Assembly: GCF_003590855.1 (NCBI RefSeq)
Contig: NZ_QYUP01000118.1
Location: 1-64,000, forward strand
Direction of reading: 5' to 3'
Source of the DNA: Massilia cavernae
Lineage (GTDB): Bacteria; Pseudomonadota; Gammaproteobacteria; Burkholderiales; Burkholderiaceae_D
Length of the DNA stretch: 64,000 bases
Positions 1-8,829 of this stretch are shown here, piece by piece. Made by a program: the position numbers and the translations under genes. The notes beneath the pieces were generated by a model. The model saw nothing but the letters and a program-made list of their open reading frames with translations, searched no databases and was not told the origin of the DNA. The number at the start of each line of letters is the position of its first letter. Position 1 is the stretch's first letter.

Positions 1-2
1 CC

Positions 3-263
3 GAGAGATTGGCCGCAGGCGATGCTGCCAGTGCCTCGCGCGCGCTAATGGAATGGACGTTGTACGACGCGGATAAAGGGGCAGATGAAATCGACCAACT
101 GGTTGAGCACTTCCTGCGCAAGGACTATCGGAATCCGGTCGGTGATGCGCCAGGACAAAGCAGCAAGTTCAGTTTATTGAAATGTCTGGATCTTTACCAC
201 AGCAAGGAACTGAATTCGCTCGTGAAGCGGATAGTCATTAGGCCGCATTCCATCAAGCGGTGA
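3..263 (+). CDS. C-terminal part of an unknown protein, cut by window edge
   Basis: An open frame runs from the window edge to a TGA at 261-263. A TTG at 9 could start an 84-aa protein, but the frame is open upstream and no ribosome binding site is visible, so this is more likely the end of a longer gene. The visible product is charged and soluble, without signal peptide or membrane segment. I recognise no family. It converges with dxs. Confidence 0.4.
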   Translation, partial: ERLAAGDAASASRALMEWTLYDADKGADEIDQLVEHFLRKDYRNPVGDAPGQSSKFSLLKCLDLYHSKELNSLVKRIVIRPHSIKR

Positions 264-298
264 GCATGCAGCACAGGGGGAGTCCGGACGAAAAAGAG

Positions 299-399
299 GC
301 GGATGCTATCGCTGTGGGAGCATCCGCTTGCAAGCGGATGCCGTTACGCAGGCGAATCGCACGCGATTCGAAACCCCTGCTCCACCGCAGCGCATCCGC
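299..399. repeat. Four alternating GCGGATGC/GCATCCGC arms between the unknown gene and dxs
   Basis: GCGGATGC occurs at 299-306 and 334-341, and its reverse complement GCATCCGC at 320-327 and 392-399. Neighbouring arms can pair in alternative ways: 299/320, 320/334 and 334/392. The cluster lies between two convergent genes and probably acts as a bidirectional terminator or an extragenic palindrome. No long U-run follows directly. Confidence 0.5.
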
Positions 400-416
400 C
401 GTTTTTGCCTATAAGG

Positions 417-2285
417 TCAGGTGTTGTTGACCACGAGGCGCGGTTCGCCGCCGGCGAAACGCTGGCGAATCGAAGCCGCAATGCCCTTCGCATCCAAGCC
501 CACGCCAGCCAGCAGCGCCGCCGGATCGCCATGGTCGATGAACTTGTCCGGCAGGCCGAGCATCATGATCGGCTTGACGATGCCTTCGGCAGCCAGCGCT
601 TCCGCCACGGCTGCACCGGCGCCGCCCATCACGCAGCCCTCTTCCACCGTCACCAGGTAGTCGTGGTCCGCCGCGAGGCGCTTGACCAGTTCGACGTCCA
701 ACGGCTTCACGAAGCGCATGTTGGCGACCGTCGCACCCAGTTCCGTGCCGGCGGCCACGCTTGGCGCCACCATCGAACCGAACGCCAGGATTGCGATGCC
801 CTTACCTTCGCGCTTGATCTCGCCCTTGCCGATCTCGATCGAGGTCAGCTCCTTCTGGATCTCGGCGCCGATGCCGGCGCCGCGCGGATAGCGCACCGCA
901 GCAGGACCTTCGTAGCGGTAAGCCGTCGTCAGCATCTGGCGGCATTCGTTTTCGTCCGACGCGGCCATGACCACCATGTTCGGGATGCAGCGCAGGTATG
1001 ACAGGTCGTAGTTGCCGGCGTGGGTCGCGCCATCGGCGCCCACCAGGCCCGCGCGGTCCAGTGCGAACGTCACGTCGAGGTTCTGCAGTGCGACATCGTG
1101 GATCAGCTGGTCGTAGGCGCGCTGCAGGAAGGTCGAGTAGATCGCAACCACAGGCTTCAGTCCTTCGGTCGCGAGCCCCGCGCCAAAGGTCACCGAGTGC
1201 TGCTCGGCGATGCCGACGTCGAAGTAGCGGTCCGGATACTGCTGGTCGAACTTCACCATGCCCGAGCCTTCGCGCATCGCGGGCGTGATGCCCACCAGGC
1301 GCTTGTCGGCGGCGGCCATGTCGCACAGCCAGTTGCCAAACACTTCGGTGTAGGTGATCTTGCCCGCGGCCGCAGGCTTGATGCCTTCGTTCGGGTTGAA
1401 CTTGCCGGTGCCGTGGTACAGGATAGGCTCGGCTTCGGCCAGCTTGTAGCCCTGGCCCTTCTTGGTCACCACGTGCAGGAACTGCGGGCCCTTGAGCTTC
1501 TTGATGTTTTCCAGCGTCGGGATCAGCGATTCGAGGTCATGGCCGTCGATCGGGCCGATGTAGTTGAAGCCGAATTCCTCGAACATCGTGGCCGGAACCA
1601 CCATGCCCTTGGCATGCTCTTCGAAGCGTTTGGCCAGCTCCAGCACAGGACCCGGCAGCACCGATTTGCCGACATTCTTCGCAGCTGCATAGAACTGGCC
1701 GGACATCAGGCGCGCGAGATAGCGGTTCAGCGCGCCCACAGGCGGCGAGATCGACATGTCGTTGTCGTTCAGGACCACCAGCAGGTTGATGTCTTCCTGA
1801 ACGCCCGCATTGTTCAGCGCTTCGAACGCCATGCCGGCGGTCATCGAGCCGTCGCCGATCACTGCGATCGCATGGCGATGTTCGCCCTTGATCTTGGCGG
1901 CTTGCGCCATGCCCAGCGCGGCCGAGATCGAGGTCGACGAGTGGGCGGTACCGAAGGTGTCGTATTCGCTTTCGATGCGGCGCGGGAAGCCCGATATGCC
2001 GCCGAACTGGCGCAGCGTGTGCATCTGGTCGCGGCGGCCGGTGAGGATCTTGTGCGAGTAGGTCTGGTGGCCGACGTCCCACACGATGCGGTCGTGCGGC
2101 GTGTTGAACACGTAGTGCAGCGCAATGGTCAGTTCGACCGTGCCGAGGTTGGACGACAGGTGCCCGCCGGTCTTCGATACGGAATCGAGCAGGAAGCTGC
2201 GCAGTTCATGCGCCAGCGGCGTCAGTTGCGCGCGCGGGAGCTTGCGCAGTTCGGCCGGCTCGTTGATTGTGTCTAGCAATTTCAT
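417..2285 (-). CDS. dxs: 1-deoxy-D-xylulose-5-phosphate synthase
   Basis: Condenses pyruvate and glyceraldehyde 3-phosphate, with thiamine diphosphate, into DXP: the first step of the MEP isoprenoid pathway and also a precursor of the thiamine thiazole and of pyridoxal. The 622-residue product has the usual family length. It shows the N-terminal HLSSNLG segment, the TPP-binding [15 protein letters not shown] motif near residue 145, and the catalytic GIAEQHSV segment near 365, followed by a transketolase C-terminal domain. The ATG is 5 nt downstream of the ispA stop, so it is the last gene of a xseB-ispA-dxs operon. The cytosolic product supplies both IspA and ThiG in this window. Confidence 0.97.
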   Translation of the reverse strand: MKLLDTINEPAELRKLPRAQLTPLAHELRSFLLDSVSKTGGHLSSNLGTVELTIALHYVFNTPHDRIVWDVGHQTYSHKILTGRRDQMHTLRQFGGISGFPRRIESEYDTFGTAHSSTSISAALGMAQAAKIKGEHRHAIAVIGDGSMTAGMAFEALNNAGVQEDINLLVVLNDNDMSISPPVGALNRYLARLMSGQFYAAAKNVGKSVLPGPVLELAKRFEEHAKGMVVPATMFEEFGFNYIGPIDGHDLESLIPTLENIKKLKGPQFLHVVTKKGQGYKLAEAEPILYHGTGKFNPNEGIKPAAAGKITYTEVFGNWLCDMAAADKRLVGITPAMREGSGMVKFDQQYPDRYFDVGIAEQHSVTFGAGLATEGLKPVVAIYSTFLQRAYDQLIHDVALQNLDVTFALDRAGLVGADGATHAGNYDLSYLRCIPNMVVMAASDENECRQMLTTAYRYEGPAAVRYPRGAGIGAEIQKELTSIEIGKGEIKREGKGIAILAFGSMVAPSVAAGTELGATVANMRFVKPLDVELVKRLAADHDYLVTVEEGCVMGGAGAAVAEALAAEGIVKPIMMLGLPDKFIDHGDPAALLAGVGLDAKGIAASIRQRFAGGEPRLVVNNT

Positions 2286-2290
2286 TTACT

Positions 2291-3181
2291 TTACGCTTTC
2301 CGCTGCACGATCAGGTCCGCGATTTCGCGAAGCCTGCGCGCCTTGTCTCCGAACGGTTCGATCGCCTTGTGCGCGTCGTTCCTCAGTTTTTCTGCCAAAG
2401 CCCTGGATTGTTCCAGGCCCAAAATCGATACATAAGTCGGCTTGTTGGCCGCCGCATCCTTGCCCGCGGTCTTGCCCAGCGTCGCCGAGTCGGCGGTCGC
2501 GTCGAGCACGTCGTCGACCACCTGGAACGCCAGGCCGATCGCCACCGAATACGCATCCAGCGCGGCCATTTCCTGCGCCGTCAGGTCCTTGCCGGCCAAG
2601 GCGCCAAGCACCACCGATGCACGCAGCAGCGCGCCGGTTTTCAGCTGGTGCATGCGCTCGAGCTGTTCGAGGTTCAGGCTGATGCCGACGCTGTCCAAAT
2701 CAATCGCCTGCCCGCCGCACATGCCCGCCGAACCGGATGCGCGCGCCAGCACCCGCACCATGGCGAGCTGGCGTGCCGCAGGTACCGCGTCGCCTTCGGA
2801 CAGAACCGTGAAGGCCTGCGCCTGCAGCGCGTCGCCCACCAGCAGCGCGGTCGCTTCGTCGTACTTGACGTGCACGGTCGGCTTGCCGCGCCGGAGCACG
2901 TCGTCGTCCATGCACGGCATGTCGTCATGGACCAGCGAGTACACATGGATCATTTCGACCGCGGACGCGGCACGTTCCAGCGTAGCCGTGTCGGCGCCGG
3001 TCAGGTCGCCGGCGGCGAACACCAGCAGCGGGCGCACGCGCTTGCCGCCGCCGAGGGTGGTGTAGCGCATCGCCTCATGCAGCTTGTGCGGTACCTCGCC
3101 GGGCTGCGGCAGGAAGGCGCCGAGCGCCTCCTCGACGTGGGCCTGCACCGATTTCATCCAGTCGTCGAAGCTCGCACTCAT
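2291..3181 (-). CDS. ispA: Farnesyl diphosphate synthase (geranyltranstransferase)
   Basis: Prenyltransferase that adds isopentenyl diphosphate to dimethylallyl and geranyl diphosphate, giving farnesyl diphosphate. The start is the ATG at 3181, which overlaps the xseB stop (ATGA), rather than the longer open frame upstream that runs through xseB in another frame. This gives 296 residues, typical for IspA. Both aspartate-rich motifs are present: the first (HDDMPCMDDD) near residue 85 and the second (VVDDVLDA) near 225. A GGGKRVRP substrate motif near residue 45 supports the call. It is translationally coupled to xseB and followed by dxs. Confidence 0.96.
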   Translation of the reverse strand: MSASFDDWMKSVQAHVEEALGAFLPQPGEVPHKLHEAMRYTTLGGGKRVRPLLVFAAGDLTGADTATLERAASAVEMIHVYSLVHDDMPCMDDDVLRRGKPTVHVKYDEATALLVGDALQAQAFTVLSEGDAVPAARQLAMVRVLARASGSAGMCGGQAIDLDSVGISLNLEQLERMHQLKTGALLRASVVLGALAGKDLTAQEMAALDAYSVAIGLAFQVVDDVLDATADSATLGKTAGKDAAANKPTYVSILGLEQSRALAEKLRNDAHKAIEPFGDKARRLREIADLIVQRKA

Positions 3182-3438
3182 TGCATGCCCTCGCTGCCGT
3201 TGTCGCTGGCGAATGGCTTGAGCATGTCGCCCTCGAGTACCTTGACCTGGGCTTCGACTTTTTCCAGCTGGGCCGCGCAGTAGCGCACCAGCTCCGAGCC
3301 GCGCGCGTAAGCGGCGACGGATGCCTCCAGCGGCAGTTGTCCGGCTTCCATCTGTGCGACCAGCTGGGCCAGTTCGGCCATGGCCTGTTCGAAGGATTCC
3401 GGGCCGGCGCTGCCGTCGGCTGTTAATTTGTTTGACAT
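3178..3438 (-). CDS. xseB: Exodeoxyribonuclease VII small subunit
   Basis: Small helical subunit that binds XseA to form exonuclease VII, which degrades single-stranded DNA in both directions. The 86-residue product has the family core: FEQAMAELAQLVAQMEAGQLPLEASVAAYARGSEL followed by a C-terminal helix. It is first in the operon and its TGA overlaps the ispA ATG by 4 nt. The xseA gene is not in this window, which is normal because the subunits are often encoded apart. Confidence 0.93.
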   Translation of the reverse strand: MSNKLTADGSAGPESFEQAMAELAQLVAQMEAGQLPLEASVAAYARGSELVRYCAAQLEKVEAQVKVLEGDMLKPFASDNGSEGMQ

Positions 3439-3632
3439 AGATACTTAAAAGTGAGGCAGCGCGCAAATTGTGCGCCACCCGGCAGTCTAATCGCTTATTT
3501 TAGAATAATTCACATCAACGGGATACGACACTTGTCCGTTGCGGGCTTGCCAGCCAGACCAGATTTTATCGCAAATGGGGCGCGGGCCATGAAAACCATG
3601 CCTTTCCAGCAATACTTGCACATTTCCAATCC
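3439..3632. other. xseB upstream region, no gene seen
   Basis: This stretch between xseB and the IS must hold the xseB-ispA-dxs promoter. An AT-rich patch at about 3495-3515 is the likeliest place, but I could not fix a convincing -35/-10 pair. The small open frames here have no coding features. Confidence 0.3.
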
Positions 3633-3642
3633 TCATTCACGG

Positions 3643-4904
3643 CAGGGCAATTGCATGAAGGCGATCTCGTTGTCATGAGCAAAGGTTGCAAGTATTGCTT
3701 GTAAACTCGCTCAGAATGGCGTTTACTCTCGATATTTGAGCGAGAAAATGGCAAACGGACCGATGTCGTTGGTGGAAGCATTCGATGAATTGCGCGATCC
3801 GCGTGCGCGGCAATGCGCATATCAACTCGACGAATTACTGTTGGCCGCGATCTGCGCCGTCATCAGTGGGGCAGAGAGCTGGACCAATGTTGTCGAATGG
3901 AGCGAGATGAAGCTCGACTGGTTGCGCCAGCACCTTCCATTTGCCAATGGCATCGCCTCGCACGACACCTTCGGACGGGTCTTTTCGCTGCTCGACGCAA
4001 CGCAGTTCGAGGCATGCTTCGTGCGCTGGATGAGTTCAATGTGTCCCTCGCTGAAGGGACAGCACATTGCCATCGATGGCAAGTGCGTACGTGGCTCGCA
4101 TGATGGCAAGCAGAGTGCCATTCACCTAGTGTCGGCATGGAGCAGCGCAAGCGGTTTGACGCTGGGACAGGTCCGGACAGCCGACAAGAGTAACGAGATC
4201 ACGGCGATACCGGAACTGTTGGCGACGCTGGACATCAAAGGCGCCATAATCACGATTGACGCGATGGGATGCCAGCACGACATCGCGGCCAATATCGTCG
4301 CAAGCGGCGCCGACTATGTGCTGGGCGTGAAGGACAACCAGCCCGGTCTGTCCGAAGCCGTCAAGCTGTGGTTCGATGCCGCAGATAGCGGCAAGTTGGA
4401 TCGCCCGTTCTGGGATGACAGCCAGACGGAAAAAGATCACGGACGGATCGAAACCCGGCGCTGCTTGGTAACCAACGACGTCGCCTGGCTCGGTCAGCAA
4501 AACCAGCACTGGTCCGGCCTGCAAAGCCTAATCATGATCGAATCGACGCGTGAAATTATTGGCAGAAACAGTAGCGGCAAAACCAGCGTCGAACGCCGAT
4601 ACTACATCAGCAGCCTGCCGGCCAAAGCGGCGCATCTCGCTCAGACCGTACGGGCACACTGGGGCATCGAAAACTGCATGCACTGGGTTCTGGACGTCGC
4701 ATTTCGCGAGGACGATTGCCGTATCCGCGTAGGCGAAGCTGCGCAAAATTTCGCCATCCTGCGTCGAATTGCTCTCAACCTACTGAAAAACGAGAAGACC
4801 ACGAAGCTCGGGATCGCCGGAAAACGCTTAAAGGCAGGCTGGAACACCGACTATCTCGCTAAAGTATTGGGCTTGGCAATCTGATCCTTCATGCAATCGC
4901 CCTG
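3643..4904 (+). mobile_element. Intact ISAs1-family insertion sequence, 1262 bp
   Basis: Terminal inverted repeats of 19 bp lie at 3643-3661 (CAGGGCAATTGCATGAAGG) and 4886-4904 (complement of CAGGGCGATTGCATGAAGG), with one mismatch. They are flanked by a perfect 10-bp direct repeat, TCATTCACGG, at 3633-3642 and 4905-4914. That is a clean target-site duplication, so this is a direct insertion. The element has one transposase gene and sits between xseB and the Rieske gene without breaking either. Confidence 0.95.
3736..4884 (+). CDS. ISAs1-family DDE transposase
   Basis: Transposase of the flanking 1262-bp element. The 382-residue frame starts at TTG 3736; an ATG at 3748 (MANGPMSLVEAF) is an alternative and looks like the usual family start. 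The N-terminal ISAs1-associated domain (DELRDPRARQCAYQLDELLLAAICAVISG) is followed by a DDE catalytic core: D in IAIDGKCVRGS, D in IITIDAMGCQ and E in DHGRIETRRC. The C-terminal region (RAHWGIENCMHWVLDVAFREDD) is typical. The TGA lies just inside the right inverted repeat. The frame is intact, so it is probably active. Confidence 0.95.
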   Translation: MSEKMANGPMSLVEAFDELRDPRARQCAYQLDELLLAAICAVISGAESWTNVVEWSEMKLDWLRQHLPFANGIASHDTFGRVFSLLDATQFEACFVRWMSSMCPSLKGQHIAIDGKCVRGSHDGKQSAIHLVSAWSSASGLTLGQVRTADKSNEITAIPELLATLDIKGAIITIDAMGCQHDIAANIVASGADYVLGVKDNQPGLSEAVKLWFDAADSGKLDRPFWDDSQTEKDHGRIETRRCLVTNDVAWLGQQNQHWSGLQSLIMIESTREIIGRNSSGKTSVERRYYISSLPAKAAHLAQTVRAHWGIENCMHWVLDVAFREDDCRIRVGEAAQNFAILRRIALNLLKNEKTTKLGIAGKRLKAGWNTDYLAKVLGLAI

Positions 4905-4923
4905 TCATTCACGGGCGGGGCCG

Positions 4924-4952
4924 CGACTGTAGAGTCCGTTACGCGGTATAAT
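4924..4952 (+). promoter_or_regulatory. Probable promoter of the Rieske oxygenase gene
   Basis: A consensus -10 TATAAT at 4947-4952 lies about 100 bp before the chosen start. The -35 is weak (CGACTG or GACTGT near 4924-4930, 16-17 bp away). The IS right end with its target duplication stops at 4914, so the insertion fell just upstream of this promoter and may have removed upstream control sites. Confidence 0.4.
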
Positions 4953-5053
4953 CGCCGGTTCTGTCCGAAATACCGTATTCCGCAAGCTCAAAATACTGGT
5001 CTTTGGATTCTTTCTCTTCTTTGGCTCGATGCTTATTTAAAAGGGGGGTTGGG

Positions 5054-6160
5054 ATGTCCGATCTGGCTACCCACGCCAAGCTGGCGCAATCTTGCGCACA
5101 GCTTCCGGTAGATGTCTACTTTGACGAAGCGCTGTTGAAGCGCGAAATGCAGCAGTTGTTCCAGGATGGCCCGCGCTATGTCGGCCATGAACTGATGGTG
5201 CCCGAAGTGGGCGATTTTGCCACCCTTGCCGCAGAGAACGAGGGTCGCATGCTCGTACGCAACGCAAACGGCATCGAGGTGCTGTCGAACGTCTGCCGCC
5301 ACCGCCAGGCGCTGATGTTCAATGGCCGCGGCAACGCCAACAACATCGTCTGCCCGCTGCATCGCTGGACCTACGACCTGAAGGGCCAACTGATCGGAGC
5401 CCCGCACTTCCCCGAAACACCTTGCGTGCACCTGGCGAAAACCCCGCTGCAAAGCTGGAACGGCCTGCTGTTCGAACAGAACGGCTACAACGTCATGGAC
5501 AAGCTGAAGACGCTGTCGGTGACGAAGGACCTCGACTTCACCGGCTACATGCTGGACCACGTCGAGGTGCACAACTGCGACTACAACTGGAAGACCTTCA
5601 TCGAGGTCTACCTCGAGGACTACCACGTCGAACCGTTCCATCCGGGCCTGGGCGGCTTTGTCAGCTGCGACGACCTGCGCTGGGAGTTCGGGCGCGACTA
5701 CAGCGTGCAGACCGTGGGCGTGAACCGCGGCCTGCAGAAATCCGGCTCGCCCGCCTACAAGAAGTGGCAGGAGCAGGTGCTCAAGTTCCGCCGCGGCGAA
5801 CCGCCTCCGTACGGCGCGATCTGGCTGACGCTGTACCCGAACATCATGGTCGAGTGGTATCCGCACGTGCTGGTGGTGTCGACCCTGTGGCCGGACGGCC
5901 CGCAAAAGACCCGCAACGTGGTCGAGTTCTACTACCCCGAGGAGATCGTGCTGTTCGAGCGCGAGTTCGTCGAGGCCGAGCGCGCAGCCTACATGGAAAC
6001 CTGCGTCGAGGACGACGAGATCGCGATGCGCATGGACGCCGGCCGACGCATCCTGGTGCAGCGCGGTGTCAACGAAGTAGGCCCTTACCAGTCGCCGATG
6101 GAAGACGGCATGCAGCACTTCCACGAGTGGTACCGAAGTAATATCGATCTCCAAACCTAA
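5054..6160 (+). CDS. Rieske [2Fe-2S] aromatic ring-hydroxylating oxygenase, alpha subunit
   Basis: Non-heme iron oxygenase subunit. The start at ATG 5054 has an AAGGGGGG ribosome binding site; an earlier in-frame start at 5003 lacks one. The 368-residue product carries a Rieske site: C81 and H83 (CRH) with C100 and H103 (CPLH). Near 190-196 is the mononuclear iron site DYHVEPFH, with an aspartate or glutamate expected in the acidic C-terminal part. No beta subunit, ferredoxin or reductase is adjacent, so electron transfer partners must be encoded elsewhere. The next genes are a DMT transporter and a sulfurtransferase. The substrate cannot be read from the sequence. Confidence 0.85.
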   Translation: MSDLATHAKLAQSCAQLPVDVYFDEALLKREMQQLFQDGPRYVGHELMVPEVGDFATLAAENEGRMLVRNANGIEVLSNVCRHRQALMFNGRGNANNIVCPLHRWTYDLKGQLIGAPHFPETPCVHLAKTPLQSWNGLLFEQNGYNVMDKLKTLSVTKDLDFTGYMLDHVEVHNCDYNWKTFIEVYLEDYHVEPFHPGLGGFVSCDDLRWEFGRDYSVQTVGVNRGLQKSGSPAYKKWQEQVLKFRRGEPPPYGAIWLTLYPNIMVEWYPHVLVVSTLWPDGPQKTRNVVEFYYPEEIVLFEREFVEAERAAYMETCVEDDEIAMRMDAGRRILVQRGVNEVGPYQSPMEDGMQHFHEWYRSNIDLQT

Positions 6161-6171
6161 GTAAGGACCCG

Positions 6172-7089
6172 ATGGCGTCGTTATGGATGTTGTTCGCCAG
6201 CTTTATGTTCGCCGCCATGGGCGTGGCCGTGAAGCTGGCCTCCGAGTTGTACTCGACCTCAGAAATTGTGATGTACCGCGGATTGGTCGGCACGATCATG
6301 TTGCTGATCTTTGTACACCAGCAGGGCGGCACGCTGCGCACAGCCTTCCCAAAGGAGCACCTGTGGCGCGGCTTCGTCGGCGTCGTCTCGCTGTGGCTGT
6401 GGTTCTACGCGATCGATGCACTTCCGCTGGCCACTGCCGTCACACTTAATTACCTGGCACCGATCTGGATCGCGCTTTACCTTGCCCTGATGGGCTGGTT
6501 GCGCGGCAGGCACCATGTCGAGTGGCCGATGCTGGTGGCAGTAGGTGCCAGTTTCATTGGCGTGGTGCTCGCGCTGCAGCCGGCCGCCGAATCGAACCAG
6601 TGGCTTGGCGGCGTGATGGGCATCGCCTCCTCCGTCATATCCGCGATGGCCTACATGCAGGTGCGCCGCCTTGGCCAGATGGGCGAACCCGAATTCCGCG
6701 TGGTGTTCTACTTCTCGCTGATGACCGTGGTGTTCGGCATGGTCGGAACGCTGGCGCCGGGATCGGATGGCGAGCCGTCGCTGCATCCACACAGCTGGTA
6801 CGGCGCGGCGCTGCTGCTGGCGGTCGGCGTATCGGCAACCATCGCGCAGATTGCGATGACCCGCGCCTACCGCGTCGGCAAGGTGCTGGTTGTGGCCAAC
6901 CTGCAGTACACCGGCATCGTGTTCTCCAGCCTGTGGGGCGTGGCGCTGTGGGGCGACGTGTTCGACTGGCACGTGTGGCTGGGGATGGGCGTGATCCTTG
7001 CCTCCGGCATCGCCGCGACGTTCTACAATACGCGCAGCACGCCCGCCAACGAGGCCGTGAAGACCGATCCGATCGCAAGCGAACTTTGA
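6172..7089 (+). CDS. EamA/DMT-family inner-membrane transporter
   Basis: A 305-residue polytopic membrane protein with about ten hydrophobic segments in two homologous halves, the usual arrangement of the drug/metabolite transporter superfamily. The first residues (MASLWMLFASFMFAAMGVAVKLASELYSTSEIVMYRGLVG) match the typical EamA opening. It starts 11 nt after the Rieske gene stop and ends 7 nt before the sulfurtransferase, so the three are probably cotranscribed. It may export or import the substrate or product of the oxygenase, but the cargo is unknown. Confidence 0.85.
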   Translation: MASLWMLFASFMFAAMGVAVKLASELYSTSEIVMYRGLVGTIMLLIFVHQQGGTLRTAFPKEHLWRGFVGVVSLWLWFYAIDALPLATAVTLNYLAPIWIALYLALMGWLRGRHHVEWPMLVAVGASFIGVVLALQPAAESNQWLGGVMGIASSVISAMAYMQVRRLGQMGEPEFRVVFYFSLMTVVFGMVGTLAPGSDGEPSLHPHSWYGAALLLAVGVSATIAQIAMTRAYRVGKVLVVANLQYTGIVFSSLWGVALWGDVFDWHVWLGMGVILASGIAATFYNTRSTPANEAVKTDPIASEL

Positions 7090-7096
7090 GGACTGC

Positions 7097-7948
7097 ATGT
7101 ACACGACATTGATCTCCGCTGCCGCCCTGGCAGCCCAGGTGGACAACCCGAACTGGCTTATCGTCGACTGCCGCCATGACCTGGCCAACCCGGATGCGGG
7201 CCGCGACGGCTACGCGATCGGGCATATCCGCAACGCGGTCTTCGCGGAGCTGGAAACCGAACTGTCGGGCGAAAAGCGCGGCGCCGACGGCCAGTTCCAT
7301 GGCCGCCATCCCCTGCCCGACCGCACCGCCTTCATCGACACGCTGCGCCGCTGGGGTGTCAACGACGAGACCCAGGTAGTGGCTTACGACGCCCACGGCG
7401 GCATGTTCGCGGCGCGCCTGTGGTGGATGCTGCGCTGGGTGGGCCACCCGGCCGCCGCGGTGCTCGACGGCGGTCTGGCTGGGTGGCAGGCCGGCGGCTA
7501 CCCGATGTCGACCGAGGCGCCTGCGCGTGCAGCGGGCGCCCTCAGCGACAGGCCGAGGCTGGTGCACACCGTGACGGCGCAGGATGTACTGGAAAATATC
7601 GAAGGCGGCGAGCGCACCGTGATCGACGCGCGCGCGCCGGACCGCTTCCGCGGCGAGAACGAAACGATGGATCCGGTCGGCGGCCATATCCCCGGTGCGA
7701 AGAACCGCTTCTTCAAGGACAACCTGCAGCCGGACGGCCGCTTCAAGGATGCGGCGCAGCTGAAGGCAGATTTCGCGGCGCTGGTGGACGATCCGGCCAA
7801 GGTCGTGGCGCAGTGCGGCTCCGGCGTGACGGCTTGCCACAACCTGCTGGCGCTCGAAGTGGCAGGCATGCCCGGCGCGGCGCTGTATCCGGGTTCGTGG
7901 AGCGAATGGAGTTCCGATCCTTCTCGCCCGGTCGCCACTGGGGCGTGA
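7097..7948 (+). CDS. sseA: Rhodanese-type sulfurtransferase (3-mercaptopyruvate or thiosulfate)
   Basis: Transfers a sulfane sulfur to a thiol acceptor through a cysteine persulfide. The 283-residue product has two rhodanese domains: an inactive N-terminal one (about 1-135) and a catalytic C-terminal one whose loop CGSGVTAC puts the nucleophile at about C240. The CGSGVT form is typical of 3-mercaptopyruvate sulfurtransferases (SseA), whereas thiosulfate rhodaneses usually have CRKGVT. It is last in a three-gene run with the Rieske and EamA genes and has a GAGG ribosome binding site 5 nt from the ATG. Confidence 0.88.
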   Translation: MYTTLISAAALAAQVDNPNWLIVDCRHDLANPDAGRDGYAIGHIRNAVFAELETELSGEKRGADGQFHGRHPLPDRTAFIDTLRRWGVNDETQVVAYDAHGGMFAARLWWMLRWVGHPAAAVLDGGLAGWQAGGYPMSTEAPARAAGALSDRPRLVHTVTAQDVLENIEGGERTVIDARAPDRFRGENETMDPVGGHIPGAKNRFFKDNLQPDGRFKDAAQLKADFAALVDDPAKVVAQCGSGVTACHNLLALEVAGMPGAALYPGSWSEWSSDPSRPVATGA

Positions 7949-7999
7949 ACGAGTCAAACATGACGGCATGTCTCGATCCACCGCCGGCCGTCGCCCGTC

Positions 8000-8019
8000 G
8001 ATCCCGCGAAAGCGGGATC
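8000..8019. repeat. Short extragenic hairpin with GAAA loop
   Basis: GATCCCGC, GAAA, GCGGGATC forms a perfect 8-bp stem with a GNRA tetraloop, about 50 bp after sseA. This shape is a common extragenic palindrome of high-GC proteobacteria. No U-run follows, so it is probably a REP-like element rather than a terminator. Confidence 0.6.
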
Positions 8020-8166
8020 CTATACTGACGACATGCAGCATGCGGTGTATGGGTTACCGCGGGGCCGCCGAGGCCTTCGCGGGAAGTCGAGTCCGGCAAT
8101 GCCGGGCACGACGTCGCTCACGACTGGGGCGATGCCCCGCGCTCCCACAATTGGTGAGCTTATGAA

Positions 8167-8206
8167 AAAGCCGGTGGATCTGTCAGATCCAGCGGCTTTT
8201 TTGTTT
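8167..8206. terminator. Terminator between sseA and the ZIP gene fragment
   Basis: AAAAGCCG...GATC, short loop, GATC...CGGCTTTT with a T-run on the plus strand and an A-run on the other side. It can terminate sseA transcripts and also those coming leftward from the ZIP 3' fragment, which stops at 8206. It is probably the original terminator of the ZIP gene. Confidence 0.8.
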
Positions 8207-8388
8207 TAGTGCGCTCCCGTGAGGAACACCACGATCAGCACGCCCGCCCCGATCAGCAGCACCTGCGGCACCGATTCGCGCACGGTGGCGCGGCGCTGCA
8301 TCTGCCGCATCAGGTCGCTGACGGCGATATACAGGAAACCGGACGACGCGAACACCAGTACATACGGAATCAGGCCGCTGGCCTGCTC
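8206..8388 (-). repeat. Direct repeat, left copy (ZIP gene 3' end)
   Basis: This ~180-bp segment is repeated in the same orientation at 19850-20032. I count about nine differences over the best-aligned 165 bases. The two copies bracket the island. The left copy keeps the terminator, whereas the right copy belongs to the complete gene. Confidence 0.8.
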
Positions 8389-8691
8389 GCGCAGCAGGTA
8401 TCCCCGCGCCAGGTGCTCCCCCGCGCCAGTTCCGGCATTGTCGATCAGGTAGGGTATGTTTGCAATCGACCTGCCTATGTATTCCTCCATGCCGGCGGCG
8501 GGCGCCGCAAGCACGGACAGGGTACCCAGCACGACGCGCGCCCAGGTTGGGTTGTCGGGATTCTGCGCGTCGTTGATGGCGCCTTCGTACTGCTGCAACA
8601 AGACGCCATGCGGTATGAACGCGCGGTAGTTAGGGCCGCTCACCGGAGGCAAGGGGGTCGCTTCCGGCCTGCGCGTTCTGGCGCAGGGCAA
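8206..8691 (-). pseudogene. Chimeric ORF: foreign N-part fused to a duplicated ZIP transporter 3' end
   Basis: The last ~60 codons (8206-8388; ASGLIPYVLVFASSGFLYIAVSDLM...) match the end of the intact ZIP gene at 19850-20032 at roughly 94 percent nucleotide identity. The first ~100 residues (PNYRAFIPHGVLLQQYEG..., LAAPAAGMEEYIGRSIANIPYL) are unrelated to ZIP proteins. They look like a piece of another protein, perhaps the hydrophobic stretch before the toxin domain of an Rhs-type protein; that part is a guess. No ribosome binding site is obvious. I read this as two gene remnants joined at the left edge of the island, not a working gene. Confidence 0.65.
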
Positions 8692-8829
8692 ATTTCTTCG
8701 CAGGCCCCTGCCTCTGGTGTCTCGCGCGCCCTTCCTCCTAACTAGCTGGAAAAAGCGCCTCCCTACACATGCCCAACGCTTGGATGATGCGCCCTCCTCA
8801 TGCGATGGCTGCCAGTTTGTTGAGGCGTT

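Noticed and set aside
2291-3478. N-terminally extended IspA of 395 residues
   Set aside because: The extra ~100 codons overlap xseB in another frame and are Arg-rich shadow sequence; the ATGA-coupled start at 3181 fits the family length.
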